64,000 bases of DNA from Photobacterium kagoshimensis (GTDB taxonomy: Bacteria > Pseudomonadota > Gammaproteobacteria > Enterobacterales > Vibrionaceae), in assembly GCF_050337045.1 (NCBI RefSeq), contig NZ_JAKJSO010000009.1, positions 439,940-503,939 on the forward strand. Reading direction: 5' to 3'. Within the stretch, counting starts at the first letter, position 1. The number at the start of each line of letters is the position of its first letter. Both the position numbers and the translations under genes were made by a program. The notes beneath the pieces were generated by a model. It was not told where the DNA came from and did no database searches. It saw only the letters and a list, made by a program, of their open reading frames with translations. Of the stretch, positions 17,434-26,243 are shown piece after piece.

Positions 17434-18408
17434 ATGAAATTACAACAATTACGCTACATAGTTGAAGTTGTGAACCACAACTTGAATGTGTCAGCGACAG
17501 CAGAAAATTTATATACCTCTCAGCCCGGTATTAGTAAGCAGGTACGCTTACTGGAAGATGAGCTGGGTATCCAAATATTTGAACGTAGCGGTAAACACCT
17601 GACCAAGGTGACTACAGCGGGTGAAGAAATAGTACGTATTTCGCGCGATATTTTATCACGGGTTGAAAGCATTAAATCTGTCGCAGGTGAACACACTCAC
17701 CCTGAGATGGGGACGCTAAATATTGCTACGACACATACGCAAGCACGTTATGCGCTACCTCAAGTGATCCAAGGTTTTACTGCCCGTTATCCTAAAGTGT
17801 CGCTACACATGCATCAGGGGACGCCATCGCAAATTGCCGATGCAGTAGGTAAAGGCACCACCGACTTTGCAATCGCAACGGAAGCGCTTCACCTTTATCA
17901 AGATATGATCATGTTGCCGTGCTACCACTGGAATCGATCTATTGTGGTAAAGGCCGATCACCCATTAGCGCAAAAAGACAATATTACTATTCATGATTTG
18001 GCAGCATATTCATTAGTCACTTATGTGTTTGGCTTTACGGGCCGTTCTGAGTTGGACAGCGCATTTAATCGTTCGGGGTTAACGCCGCGCATTGTCTTTA
18101 CGGCGACCGATGCAGATGTGATTAAAACCTATGTCCGATTAGGCATCGGGGTTGGTGTAATTGCGAGCATGGCGATGGATCCTGCCACAGACACAGATCT
18201 TGTTGCGATTGATGCCAGCCATATTTTTGAAGCCAGCACGACGAAAATTGGCTTCAAGAAGGGAACTTTCCTTCGCTCTTATATGTACGACTTTATGGAG
18301 CGCTTTGCTCCGCACTTAACGCGAAATGTGGTTGATCAAGCCGTTGCGCTGAAAACAAATGCTGAAATTGAAAGCATGTTTGCCAGTATGGAACTCCCTG
18401 TTCGTTAG
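17434..18408 (+). CDS. cysB: CysB, LysR-type regulator of sulfur assimilation
   Basis: 324 residues, exactly the usual CysB length. N-terminal winged HTH (MKLQQLRYIVEVVNHNLNVSATAENLYTSQPGISKQ) and a two-lobe inducer domain with the CysB-type ATTHTQARYALP sulfate/N-acetylserine-binding stretch. Activates cysteine biosynthesis and sulfate/thiosulfate uptake genes. Location close to topA is conserved with E. coli. A terminator follows; a TauE/SafE permease gene nearby (19755-20465) may also deal with sulfur compounds, but a link is inference. Confidence 0.97.
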   Translation: MKLQQLRYIVEVVNHNLNVSATAENLYTSQPGISKQVRLLEDELGIQIFERSGKHLTKVTTAGEEIVRISRDILSRVESIKSVAGEHTHPEMGTLNIATTHTQARYALPQVIQGFTARYPKVSLHMHQGTPSQIADAVGKGTTDFAIATEALHLYQDMIMLPCYHWNRSIVVKADHPLAQKDNITIHDLAAYSLVTYVFGFTGRSELDSAFNRSGLTPRIVFTATDADVIKTYVRLGIGVGVIASMAMDPATDTDLVAIDASHIFEASTTKIGFKKGTFLRSYMYDFMERFAPHLTRNVVDQAVALKTNAEIESMFASMELPVR

Positions 18409-18449
18409 CGTGAATGTGTTTGTCTCAACCTGAGATACGTTGACGGTTT

Positions 18450-18482
18450 AAGGCTATTCACTATGGTGTGTAGCCTTTTTTA
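18450..18482 (+). terminator. Terminator after cysB
   Basis: AAGGCTA-14-nt loop-TAGCCTT followed by TTTTATTT, 42 bp after the stop. Confidence 0.8.
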
Positions 18483-18537
18483 TTTCCGTGGTTGAGGTAG
18501 ACTAAGCGCCCAGTGTTTTCTCTATAGAATTGCTTTT

Positions 18538-19740
18538 ATGCCTAGCTCCTCCTCTTTACTTCAACAGCTTGATTCTGCGCTATCAAGTACCCGCTCGTTT
18601 TGGCAGTTCATGCCGTTTGCAGAAACTGAGTTAGCTTGGCAACAATCTCACCCTGAGTTATGTCAGTGGTTAATCTCGCTCACGGATGAACAAATAGAGG
18701 TGCTGACACAAGATCCCACCGCTCTGGCAGATGCTCTTTCGCCTTGGATCCCACAAGCACATCAATTGCTTGCTTTATCAGTAACCCAACCTTTAACGAC
18801 TAGAGCCGTAACAGCGTTGCCGAAAGGGCTTGATGTGGGGATCCCCGGTCGGAAATGGACACAAATTACCGCGTTTAATGCTGCATTACCGCAACACAAT
18901 TTGCCTTGGCTAGAATGGTGTGCGGGCAAAGGGCACCTTGGACGTGTATTGTCTGCATCACATCAAACACCTGTAGTGAGCTTAGAGTGGCAAGAGCAAC
19001 TTTGTCGTGACGGTGAAGCTGCGGTGAAACAGCTTGGTTTGCCGATTTCATTTGTTCAAGGTGACGCCTTTGCCAATGAGAGTGAGCAATATATTAAACC
19101 TGAGCAGCATGCTGTTGCGCTCCATGCGTGCGGGGATTTACATGTGTCGCTATTACAACGGGTAGCGAATAAACAGGGGCGTGCTGTGAGTATCTCACCA
19201 TGTTGTTACCATTTGATCCGTGACAAGCACTATCAACCACTGTCAACAATTAGTAAGAAGAGCGAGATCACCTTAGCCAAGCATGATTTGCGGCTACCGC
19301 TTCAGGAAACCGTGACGGCGGGTCAACGCGTAAGACGCCAGCGCTTTGTCGAAGTGAGTTTTCGATTAGGGTTTGATTCTTTACAGCGTCATATTTTAGG
19401 CTCAGATACTTATTTACCCGTGCCTAACATTCAAAAAGCGTTATTGAATGAAGGCTTTGCTGCATTTTGTTCATGGGCCGCAGACAAAAAAGGGCTGACG
19501 CTGCCTGCGGATATTGATTTTTCCCATTGGCAAACTGACGGTGAGCAACGGTTTGCACTGGTAGAGCGGATGGAATTAGTCCGCCAACTGTTTCGTCGCC
19601 CTCTCGAAATGTGGTTGGTGTATGACCGTGCTTGCTTCATGGAGGAGTCGGGCTATCAGGTTAATGTCGGAACATTTTGTGATAAGCCGATAACGCCACG
19701 CAATATTATGATCCATGCCGAACGACCAACAGTCGTTTAA
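18538..19740 (+). CDS. SAM-dependent methyltransferase, METTL25/GSTCD-like (Methyltransf_32 type)
   Basis: 400 residues. An N-terminal helical region is followed by a Rossmann methyltransferase core: LEWCAGKGHLGRVL (SAM motif I) at about residue 123, VSLEWQ (acidic end of strand 2), HACGDLHVSLL and SPCCYHLI, where the paired cysteines are typical of a family shared with eukaryotic METTL25/GSTCD proteins. Substrate unknown; rRNA or protein modification would be a guess. It lies alone downstream of cysB and convergent with the permease gene at 19755. Start is the first ATG; it is supported by family length only. Confidence 0.85.
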   Translation: MPSSSSLLQQLDSALSSTRSFWQFMPFAETELAWQQSHPELCQWLISLTDEQIEVLTQDPTALADALSPWIPQAHQLLALSVTQPLTTRAVTALPKGLDVGIPGRKWTQITAFNAALPQHNLPWLEWCAGKGHLGRVLSASHQTPVVSLEWQEQLCRDGEAAVKQLGLPISFVQGDAFANESEQYIKPEQHAVALHACGDLHVSLLQRVANKQGRAVSISPCCYHLIRDKHYQPLSTISKKSEITLAKHDLRLPLQETVTAGQRVRRQRFVEVSFRLGFDSLQRHILGSDTYLPVPNIQKALLNEGFAAFCSWAADKKGLTLPADIDFSHWQTDGEQRFALVERMELVRQLFRRPLEMWLVYDRACFMEESGYQVNVGTFCDKPITPRNIMIHAERPTVV

Positions 19741-19754
19741 ATGGCTTGTTGTGG

Positions 19755-20465
19755 CTAGATAGCCGCGTAGATAGCGACAGCACCTGACACCGAGCACATC
19801 ACGAGCGAAATGATGCGGATTGTTTTTTTATCGATATGATCCACTGTTTTCATCGCAAGCTTATAGCCTAGATAAGAAGCGGGGATGAGCGGTAAAGAAA
19901 GATAAAGATGCTTGAGCCCCATATGTCCGACTGGCACTTGAACCATAAGTGACAATAGGCTGCTAACGACGAAAAAGGCAGAGAGGTTGGCGCGAATATG
20001 GTTGGCTTCTTGGTGTTGGAGTAGCAGCGCCATTGGCGGCCCACCAATGCCTGAACTTGTCCCAAATAGACCAGAGAAGAATCCGGCAATCGCAAGGCGA
20101 GGATCTGTTGGCTGGATACGCAGCGGTAGCAGGCTGATAATAACCGCGAACAAGACAATCCCCCCAATCCACAATGACAAGGTCTGTGGCTCGACATAAA
20201 AGAGCATGGCTCCGCCAGCAATAGAGCCAGGAACACGCCCGAGGAATGCCATCCACAGTCCTTTCATTGAAATGTTAGCTTTGTATTTATGCGCATTGAT
20301 CAGCGATAAAAACAGCGCCGTTAAGCAAATAGGCGCAGGCACATAGTCCGGTGAGATTTGAAATAAAATGGGGGCGGTAATAATGGCGAGCCCAAAGCCG
20401 ATAGAGCTTTGGACAAACGAGCCAAGAAAAATCATAACTAGCGCGAGTAACAGGCCGGAATCCAT
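19755..20465 (-). CDS. TauE/SafE-family permease (probable sulfite/organosulfonate exporter)
   Basis: 236-residue integral membrane protein with about seven to eight hydrophobic segments. The two family repeats are recognisable: LGSFVQSSIGFGLAIITAPILF near the N-terminus and AGFFSGLFGTSSGIGGPPMALLL in the middle. TauE/SafE members export sulfite, sulfoacetate or related anions. Near cysB (about 1.3 kb away), which is compatible with sulfur metabolism but not proof. The stop is 15 bp from the convergent methyltransferase gene. Confidence 0.88.
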   Translation of the reverse strand: MDSGLLLALVMIFLGSFVQSSIGFGLAIITAPILFQISPDYVPAPICLTALFLSLINAHKYKANISMKGLWMAFLGRVPGSIAGGAMLFYVEPQTLSLWIGGIVLFAVIISLLPLRIQPTDPRLAIAGFFSGLFGTSSGIGGPPMALLLQHQEANHIRANLSAFFVVSSLLSLMVQVPVGHMGLKHLYLSLPLIPASYLGYKLAMKTVDHIDKKTIRIISLVMCSVSGAVAIYAAI

Positions 20466-20532
20466 TTCAAATCCTATTCACAATATTGCGGAGTAATCGC
20501 AAGTTAGTGTAATACGCTCACACTGCCGAACA

Positions 20533-20560
20533 CGAAAAGAAAAGGCTCAATCGAGCCTTT
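20533..20560 (-). terminator. Terminator after the GGDEF-EAL gene
   Basis: AAAGGCTCGATTGAGCCTTT perfect palindrome followed on the minus strand by TCTTTTC; it starts 5 bp after the stop at 20565. Confidence 0.85.
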
Positions 20561-20564
20561 CCGG

Positions 20565-22538
20565 TTAATGTACGATGCTTTTGTTGGGTACTGCATTTAA
20601 TAAGTTAAAGTCTCGTGCTTCTAACTCATGGGGTGGCATAGGTTTACCTAAGTAATACCCTTGACAGTAATCAAAGTTACAGTTTTGCAAGTATTCAAGT
20701 TGTGAAATGGTTTCAACCCCTTCGGCTACAACTTTTAAGTCTAACTTTTCACAAATCGCCTGGGTCGCTTCAATGATAGCCTGGCTACCTTTATGTTCAC
20801 CTTGGACAAAACTGCGATCAAGTTTTACTGTGCTGATGGGTAAGTCTTGTAGCTGCGAAAGCGATGAATAGCCTGTACCAAAATCATCAAGGTGAAGCTC
20901 AATGCCAAGAGCATCGAGATCTTCTAAGCATTGCTTCGCGTCATCGTACTCTTGCAGCATGGTCGACTCAGTGAGTTCCAGCGCTAGTGATGATGGATCG
21001 AGTTGATATTGTTCTAATAGTTCAGCAACGTTACCTGCAAGGCTTGCCTGAAGCTGGGCGCGTGACAAGTTCACACTAATAATGAACTTTCGTTGGTACT
21101 TCTTCTGCCATTTTGCTAATTGCTTACAGGCGGTTTCAAGAATCCAGCGCCCCATCGGTACTATTTGGCCGGTTTCTTCTGCTAATGGAATAAACTCAGC
21201 AGGTGAAACTTGCCCTAACTCTTCATCGTGCCAGCGGACTAAGGCTTCAAACCCTTTTAGTTGTCGGCTTTTTAAGTCGACGATAGGTTGGTAATAAAGC
21301 TCAAACGCTTCTTCTTCTATCGCTACCGTTAAATGATGGCGCAGCGTCATTTTACGGTATAGCGCATCCGCCATTTCTGGTGAAAAATGATGACTGCGAT
21401 TACGGCCACGTAGCTTGGCGCGGTGCATTGCCATATCCGCCTGCGTCACCAGGGTTTCAATATCAATCGCATCGTCAGGGTAGTGGGTAATACCAATACT
21501 ACAACCGATCGATAATTCACCGACTTCTTTGAGGTGGAATGGACGATTAAGTACCGCAATCAGCTCTTTTGCAAATAGGCTACTATCTGAGATGTAACGA
21601 CGTTCAATTTGAACAATAAACTCATCCCCGCCAAAGCGGGCTAACAACCCTTTTTGTTGCAGGGTGTCGTTAAGTCGAATCGCAATAGCACGAAGCAGTT
21701 TATCGCCAATGGCATGACCATAGGTGTCGTTAACCAGTTTAAATCCATCAATGTCTAAAAAGAGTAAGCTATAAGGTTGGCGATCATGATGGGATTTCTT
21801 AATGGCATTGGTGATACCGCGTCGATTTAAAAGCCCGGTGAGAAAGTCGTGTTCAGCGTTGTATTTGGCTTTGCGTAACTTTTCTTTTTCAGGGCTAATG
21901 TTGGTGAGGTGCAGCAACAGCTGTTGCTTGTCTTGTAGCCATTTTCCCTCAATATCGAACCAAAGGTGCTGTTTACCTGTCCAGCAGAGCTTTTGCCGAT
22001 GAATAACACTGTTTGCTCTGGCTTCTGTTAGCCACGTATCTGCCAACTGGCAGTCACCTAAAAAGTGCGCTAAATCTTGAAGCAAAGAGCCAAATTCATG
22101 TGTGTACACGTCGTTAGCACTGATCAAGTCGCCTTGGCAGGCAAACAACAATGCAAGGTTCGAACATTCAGCAAATGCAAGCTCACGCCGTAACGTTGAT
22201 TCATCCGCAATGACTTCGACTAACATCGCGACTCGGCCGTCTTCTAACGTGAAGCCAGAAAAGCAGCATAATGCTTTCTTTTGTTTCTGTTTAGGGTTGA
22301 AGTTCCACCATGTCTTTATATGTTCGCCACGTTGAAAATACTGTTGGTATTCTTCTAGGATGGCATGGACGGCTTGTGACATATCTTTGGCTAAGTCACG
22401 GGATATTAATTCTTCGATTGACGAAGATTCCCATAATGGTAGTGAAGCCTGATTGGCCCAAATAATACGTTTGTGATCTAGGTCGAATACCCATACAGGG
22501 GATTGAAGGCGATCAAAAAGAGAAAAGTGTTGGCTCAT
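20565..22538 (-). CDS. PAS-GGDEF-EAL bifunctional cyclic di-GMP protein
   Basis: 657 residues, no membrane segment. N-terminal PAS-like domain (FDRLQSPVWVFDLDHKRIIWANQA), a second sensory region, a GGDEF domain with DFLTGLLNRRG and RFGGDEFIV (the upstream I-site RxxD is absent), and an EAL domain with FEALVRW, NLSRAQL, ELTEST, LDDFGTGYSSL, KLDRSF and AEGVET. All catalytic signatures of both cyclase and phosphodiesterase are intact, so the net direction cannot be told. Together with the cyclase at 15543 it gives two c-di-GMP enzymes within 7 kb. Transcribed alone, with its own terminator. Confidence 0.94.
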   Translation of the reverse strand: MSQHFSLFDRLQSPVWVFDLDHKRIIWANQASLPLWESSSIEELISRDLAKDMSQAVHAILEEYQQYFQRGEHIKTWWNFNPKQKQKKALCCFSGFTLEDGRVAMLVEVIADESTLRRELAFAECSNLALLFACQGDLISANDVYTHEFGSLLQDLAHFLGDCQLADTWLTEARANSVIHRQKLCWTGKQHLWFDIEGKWLQDKQQLLLHLTNISPEKEKLRKAKYNAEHDFLTGLLNRRGITNAIKKSHHDRQPYSLLFLDIDGFKLVNDTYGHAIGDKLLRAIAIRLNDTLQQKGLLARFGGDEFIVQIERRYISDSSLFAKELIAVLNRPFHLKEVGELSIGCSIGITHYPDDAIDIETLVTQADMAMHRAKLRGRNRSHHFSPEMADALYRKMTLRHHLTVAIEEEAFELYYQPIVDLKSRQLKGFEALVRWHDEELGQVSPAEFIPLAEETGQIVPMGRWILETACKQLAKWQKKYQRKFIISVNLSRAQLQASLAGNVAELLEQYQLDPSSLALELTESTMLQEYDDAKQCLEDLDALGIELHLDDFGTGYSSLSQLQDLPISTVKLDRSFVQGEHKGSQAIIEATQAICEKLDLKVVAEGVETISQLEYLQNCNFDYCQGYYLGKPMPPHELEARDFNLLNAVPNKSIVH

Positions 22539-22869
22539 TACCAGACTTTATAATTAGTATCAAAAGTAAGGTCTTCAGATTAGCCCAAAATGGCTATTAA
22601 CAATATGAACTTTATAAGAAATCGTGACACCTGTTCATTAATTACAATATGGATGAGGTTAATTTGTTGATTTTTTAAAGAAATTAAAGTCAAGAATGTG
22701 CCGAAAACGATTGTTTTAGTCTGGATGGATCAAGATACTAATTAAATGCAATTTTATTGTGCTGTATCTGTAAAATAGAGTGGTAAGACTATAAGGATGA
22801 ATGTTTTTTTAATAAAAACCACTTTAGAGAATAAGCCCTAAAGTGGCAATCTAATGGGGATGTTTGTTG
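22539..22869 (-). other. Intergenic region between tyrP and the GGDEF-EAL gene
   Basis: 331 AT-rich bp. It contains the tyrP terminator (22811-22848) and presumably the promoter of the GGDEF-EAL gene. No further reading frame or RNA structure was recognised. Confidence 0.5.
22811..22848 (-). terminator. Terminator after tyrP
   Basis: On the minus strand CCACTTTAGGG-loop-CTCTAAAGTGG followed by TTTTTATT, 22 bp after the tyrP stop. Confidence 0.85.
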
Positions 22870-24087
22870 TTATCCTACTGCGGGGATCACGCCTGCCATT
22901 TGCAGGAATTGCGCACTGATAATAATGATGCCGCTAAGGGTGACAACCGCGAGAGCGGGTTTACCACCGCGTACTTGGTAGCCATCAGCGTACACATTTT
23001 TTTCACCGTGTTTTTTTCGTTGTGCACTCACCATAGCAACAGGCAAGAATAAGGCTAAAATCACCAAGGCAATTGCAGCGTAGCCAAGCGCCATGATAAA
23101 GCCTTGTGGGTAGAATAAAGCAAAGCATAGCGGCGGAACAAAAGTGATGAGAGCGGTTTGAACGCGACCACCGACTTTATCGCCACGGTTAAAGCTGTCG
23201 GATAGAAAATCAAATAACCCTAAACTCACCCCTAGGAAGGATGTAGCCAAAGCGAGATCAGCAAAGATTGACACAGATTGACTTACCATCGGGTTATGCA
23301 GCATATCGCTAAGGCTAGTGATAAACATCCCTAGGTTAGAGCTGCCCATTAGATCGGGTTGGCTTAAAACACCTTGGCTAGCAATTTGCCACAAGATGTA
23401 GATTGTCAGTGGGACTGCAGAGCCAATCACCATCACTTTACGCAGCGAGCGGATATCGATACCAATGTAACGCACAATAGAAGGGATACTGCCGTGGAAC
23501 CCAAATGAGGTAAAAACAACAGGCAGTGCCGAAATGATTAACCCTTTTTCGAGTGGCATATTAATAAGGTGATCACCTTGCACATGCGGAACAAGCAAGC
23601 CAAGCATAGTTGCAAGTGCCACAATTTTTAAGCTGAATAATATTCGATTAATGATATCAACAGAGTGTGTGCCAATAGATACCACAGCTGCAATCACGAC
23701 AGTAAAACCAATCGTACCAACCTGAGGTGCGACATCCAGATCAAACCAATGCACAAGCTTATCGTTCATTTGCGCCCCACCACCTGCAATGTATGCCGCA
23801 CATAGTGCGTAGAACAGAAAGAGCATAGCGAAGCTTGCAATTACTTGTCCTTTTCGACCGAGTAGGTCTCGTGCCAGTGTGTGCAGCGTTGCACTTGGGC
23901 TTGCGTATTGATGAACTTCTAGCATCAATAGTGCGGTGTAGGTCATTAGCGCCCAAATTCCCACCATAATTATAATTGCGGTTGAAAAACCTAAACCCGC
24001 TGAAGCAAGAGGGAGAGCAAGCATGCCAGCCCCAATTGTGGTGCCTGCGATAATTAGCATACTGCCAAAGGTTTTGTTCATCGTCAT
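22870..24087 (-). CDS. tyrP: TyrP-like aromatic amino acid permease (HAAAP family)
   Basis: 405-residue permease with about eleven membrane segments and the HAAAP signature at the N-terminus, MNKTFGSMLIIAGTTIGAGMLALPLA, very like TyrP of E. coli; Mtr/TnaB-type tryptophan permeases are the alternative. It imports tyrosine (and perhaps other aromatic amino acids) by proton symport. Start at 24087 (MTMNKT) because GGGAG lies 8 bp upstream. Two good TyrR boxes precede it at 24203-24220 and 24389-24406, and tyrR itself is at 56618-58150. Terminator downstream. Confidence 0.9.
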   Translation of the reverse strand: MTMNKTFGSMLIIAGTTIGAGMLALPLASAGLGFSTAIIIMVGIWALMTYTALLMLEVHQYASPSATLHTLARDLLGRKGQVIASFAMLFLFYALCAAYIAGGGAQMNDKLVHWFDLDVAPQVGTIGFTVVIAAVVSIGTHSVDIINRILFSLKIVALATMLGLLVPHVQGDHLINMPLEKGLIISALPVVFTSFGFHGSIPSIVRYIGIDIRSLRKVMVIGSAVPLTIYILWQIASQGVLSQPDLMGSSNLGMFITSLSDMLHNPMVSQSVSIFADLALATSFLGVSLGLFDFLSDSFNRGDKVGGRVQTALITFVPPLCFALFYPQGFIMALGYAAIALVILALFLPVAMVSAQRKKHGEKNVYADGYQVRGGKPALAVVTLSGIIIISAQFLQMAGVIPAVG

Positions 24088-24202
24088 TAGAGTCGCTCCC
24101 GAAACTTATCTTGGGGGATTTAGCTTTTAGTTATCTGCTAAATCAGTAGGTTGTCACGAGCTTTGCGCATCGTGATAGCTTTGGGGTGGCCATAGTAGAG
24201 GG

Positions 24203-24220
24203 TGTAATCTTATCTTTACA
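24203..24220 (-). promoter_or_regulatory. TyrR box (strong), proximal
   Basis: TGTAATCTTATCTTTACA matches TGTAAA-N6-TTTACA with one mismatch. It is 116 bp upstream of the tyrP start. TyrR regulates tyrP in E. coli through boxes upstream of the promoter. Confidence 0.75.
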
Positions 24221-24388
24221 CTTTCTATTCTACTGCGGCTAGCGATAGTAAGTTAGCTGGTGGCGTGTTATCACAGTTTTGACTCTTTCATTGCTATTAT
24301 TATTGGTATTCCAGTGTTTGAATGGAATATCTTGGCTGAAAGCTACCTTAAAGCTAGTGAGCTAAACTGTCAACGGTGAATTACTGCG

Positions 24389-24406
24389 TGTAAAGTTATA
24401 TTTGCA
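24389..24406 (-). promoter_or_regulatory. TyrR box, distal
   Basis: TGTAAAGTTATATTTGCA matches TGTAAA-N6-TTTACA with one mismatch. It lies 302 bp upstream of tyrP and 220 bp upstream of the divergent cinA-like gene, so which gene it serves is uncertain. The rest of the 538-bp intergenic region (24088-24625) shows no further feature. Confidence 0.6.
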
Positions 24407-24625
24407 GTTGTTTTTTTAAGGGGAGGCTGAATTATCAGGGTGCTTCACTTTTTATCTACTGTTTCTTGGCTGGCAAGTGTTGAGCGTTAGGTTTGATTAT
24501 TTTTCAGTGAGTTGAGTCGTAGGCAAGGAGTACAGAGCAAGCTAATATACTAACGAAGGTGGACAAAGTACGGTGATAGTTTGTTCTATGGATTTAGGGA
24601 ATACGTAACCAGTAAAGGTGAACAA

Positions 24626-25849
24626 ATGCTACACATCGCAATGATCAGTACCGGGGAAGAAGTGTTACACGGCGATATTGTCGACACCAATGCTGCGTGG
24701 CTTTCTCGTCTGTTATTTGAGCAAGGCTTTGCTATGACACGCCGCACAACGGTTGGCGACCAACTTGAAGTGCTTGCTGAAGAGCTGGTGAATGCGAGTC
24801 TACGTAACGACATTGTGATAGTGAATGGTGGGCTAGGCCCAACAACGGATGATTTAACGGCTCAAGCCGCCGCGATTGCTGGCGACCTTGGTTTGGAGCA
24901 ATCGGATTACTGGGTTGACCAAATGCGACTTAAATTCCAAAGGCTCGGTCGTGAGATGCCAAAAACGAACCTTAAACAAGCTATGTTACCTGAAGGGGCC
25001 GAGTTACTTGAAAACCCAGTTGGCACGGCGTGTGGTTTTACAATGAAGCTAAATAAGGCAACCTTGTATTTTACGCCCGGTGTGCCAAGCGAATTTAAAA
25101 AAATGGTTCACGATGAAATTTTGCCTAGAATGAAGCAGTTACATCCTGAAAATACCGCTCTGTGTTGTCACCGTTTCCATACCTTTGGTTTATCAGAATC
25201 AGGTATTGGTGAAAGCTTAACGGCATTGAGTTTACCTCAAGGTTGTGAAATTGGTTATCGCTCGTCACTGCCATTTATCGAAGTGAAATTGTTTGCTGAT
25301 AAAGCACATCAGCATGCTCAGCAATTTCATCAGCAGATGATCGATCTGTTAGCGGATCATGTGGTGTCGGTTGAGCAGTCGCTGATTGAGAATATTGGCC
25401 AACGTCTAGCGGCTGATCAGTTGACACTCACTGTTGCTGAACAGTTTACCAGTGGTTATGTGACAAACTGGATGCAAGAAACCCCAGAGTCACGGGCTCA
25501 GTGCCAACAGGGCTGGATTTTAGCCGGGCAAGTGCATGAGAGTAATAGCGATCAGCTTGGTGCAGTCCTCGCGATGGCATCGGCAGCCCGAGAACGTAGC
25601 CAAACGAACGTCGCGTTGGCCTCAGGTATGTGCATTGATGGTTGTGTAGCTGTTGCTCTGGCGACACCACAAGGTGACTGGGCACAGACCGTGAAAACAA
25701 AGCGTGAATATAGTCATAATGCTCATCGCACTATGATTTCGACTGTGATGCTAGACATGCTACGCCGTTGGCTAGAGCATAAAGATGTACTGGGTGAGTA
25801 TGGTTCGTTAGAGCGGACTGGTGAGATCTTTCTTGCGGCGCATCACTAG
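24626..25849 (+). CDS. CinA-like protein (YfaY type) with degenerate deamidase domain
   Basis: 407 residues from the ATG at 24626, preceded by AAAGGTG at the right distance; an in-frame start at 24581 is unlikely. The N-terminal MoCF/CinA domain is intact: ISTGEEVLHGDIVDTNAAWLS, NGGLGPTTDDLT and YFTPGVPSEFKKM. The C-terminal domain corresponds to the PncC nicotinamide-mononucleotide deamidase, but the catalytic stretch normally AESCTGG reads AEQFTSG here, so deamidase activity is probably lost, as known for E. coli YfaY. The remaining CinA domain may act as an ADP-ribose/NAD-related pyrophosphatase. Convergent with yfaE. Confidence 0.88.
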   Translation: MLHIAMISTGEEVLHGDIVDTNAAWLSRLLFEQGFAMTRRTTVGDQLEVLAEELVNASLRNDIVIVNGGLGPTTDDLTAQAAAIAGDLGLEQSDYWVDQMRLKFQRLGREMPKTNLKQAMLPEGAELLENPVGTACGFTMKLNKATLYFTPGVPSEFKKMVHDEILPRMKQLHPENTALCCHRFHTFGLSESGIGESLTALSLPQGCEIGYRSSLPFIEVKLFADKAHQHAQQFHQQMIDLLADHVVSVEQSLIENIGQRLAADQLTLTVAEQFTSGYVTNWMQETPESRAQCQQGWILAGQVHESNSDQLGAVLAMASAARERSQTNVALASGMCIDGCVAVALATPQGDWAQTVKTKREYSHNAHRTMISTVMLDMLRRWLEHKDVLGEYGSLERTGEIFLAAHH

Positions 25850-25928
25850 GCAACCACGATTCGTGTGGATGAGTCAGTGGTGAAGGCGTGGTGCTACTGA
25901 GGTTAAGGAAATGACAGCTTAACGAAAC

Positions 25929-25955
25929 AGCTAACGCTGCAGGGCAATGTTAGCT
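25929..25955 (-). terminator. Possible terminator at the end of yfaE
   Basis: AGCTAAC-13-nt loop-GTTAGCT overlaps the yfaE stop codon; the following T run on the minus strand (GTTTCGTT) is weak, so termination efficiency is doubtful. Confidence 0.35.
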
Positions 25956-26243
25956 ATTGGATACTTCTGCGAGTGTTTCTGGCACGACGTGATAATCAAA
26001 TTCAACGTTGATGTTTGATTTAGGCACAGAGCAACAACTTAGAATTTCATTCTGGCCCACAAATGCCATCGAATCTTGCTGATCGACTGCACCCGTTTGT
26101 AATTTGCAACGACAAGCGCCACACATGCCATTACGGCACTGGTATTCAGGTTGAATGCCCACTTTTTCAAGCTGCACGAGTAAAGGTTCACGGCTATTGC
26201 CGTGAACCTTAATGCCGTTAACCGTAATGGTTAATTGACTCAT
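25950..26243 (-). CDS. yfaE: YfaE, 2Fe-2S ferredoxin of the ribonucleotide reductase operon
   Basis: 97-residue plant-type ferredoxin with the cluster ligands CRNGMCGACRCKL and the fourth cysteine in ILSCCSVP. The E. coli YfaE maintains and regenerates the diferric-tyrosyl radical cofactor of NrdB. It overlaps nrdB by 4 nt (ATGA), implying coupling. Length is slightly more than E. coli YfaE. Confidence 0.94.
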   Translation of the reverse strand: MSQLTITVNGIKVHGNSREPLLVQLEKVGIQPEYQCRNGMCGACRCKLQTGAVDQQDSMAFVGQNEILSCCSVPKSNINVEFDYHVVPETLAEVSNS

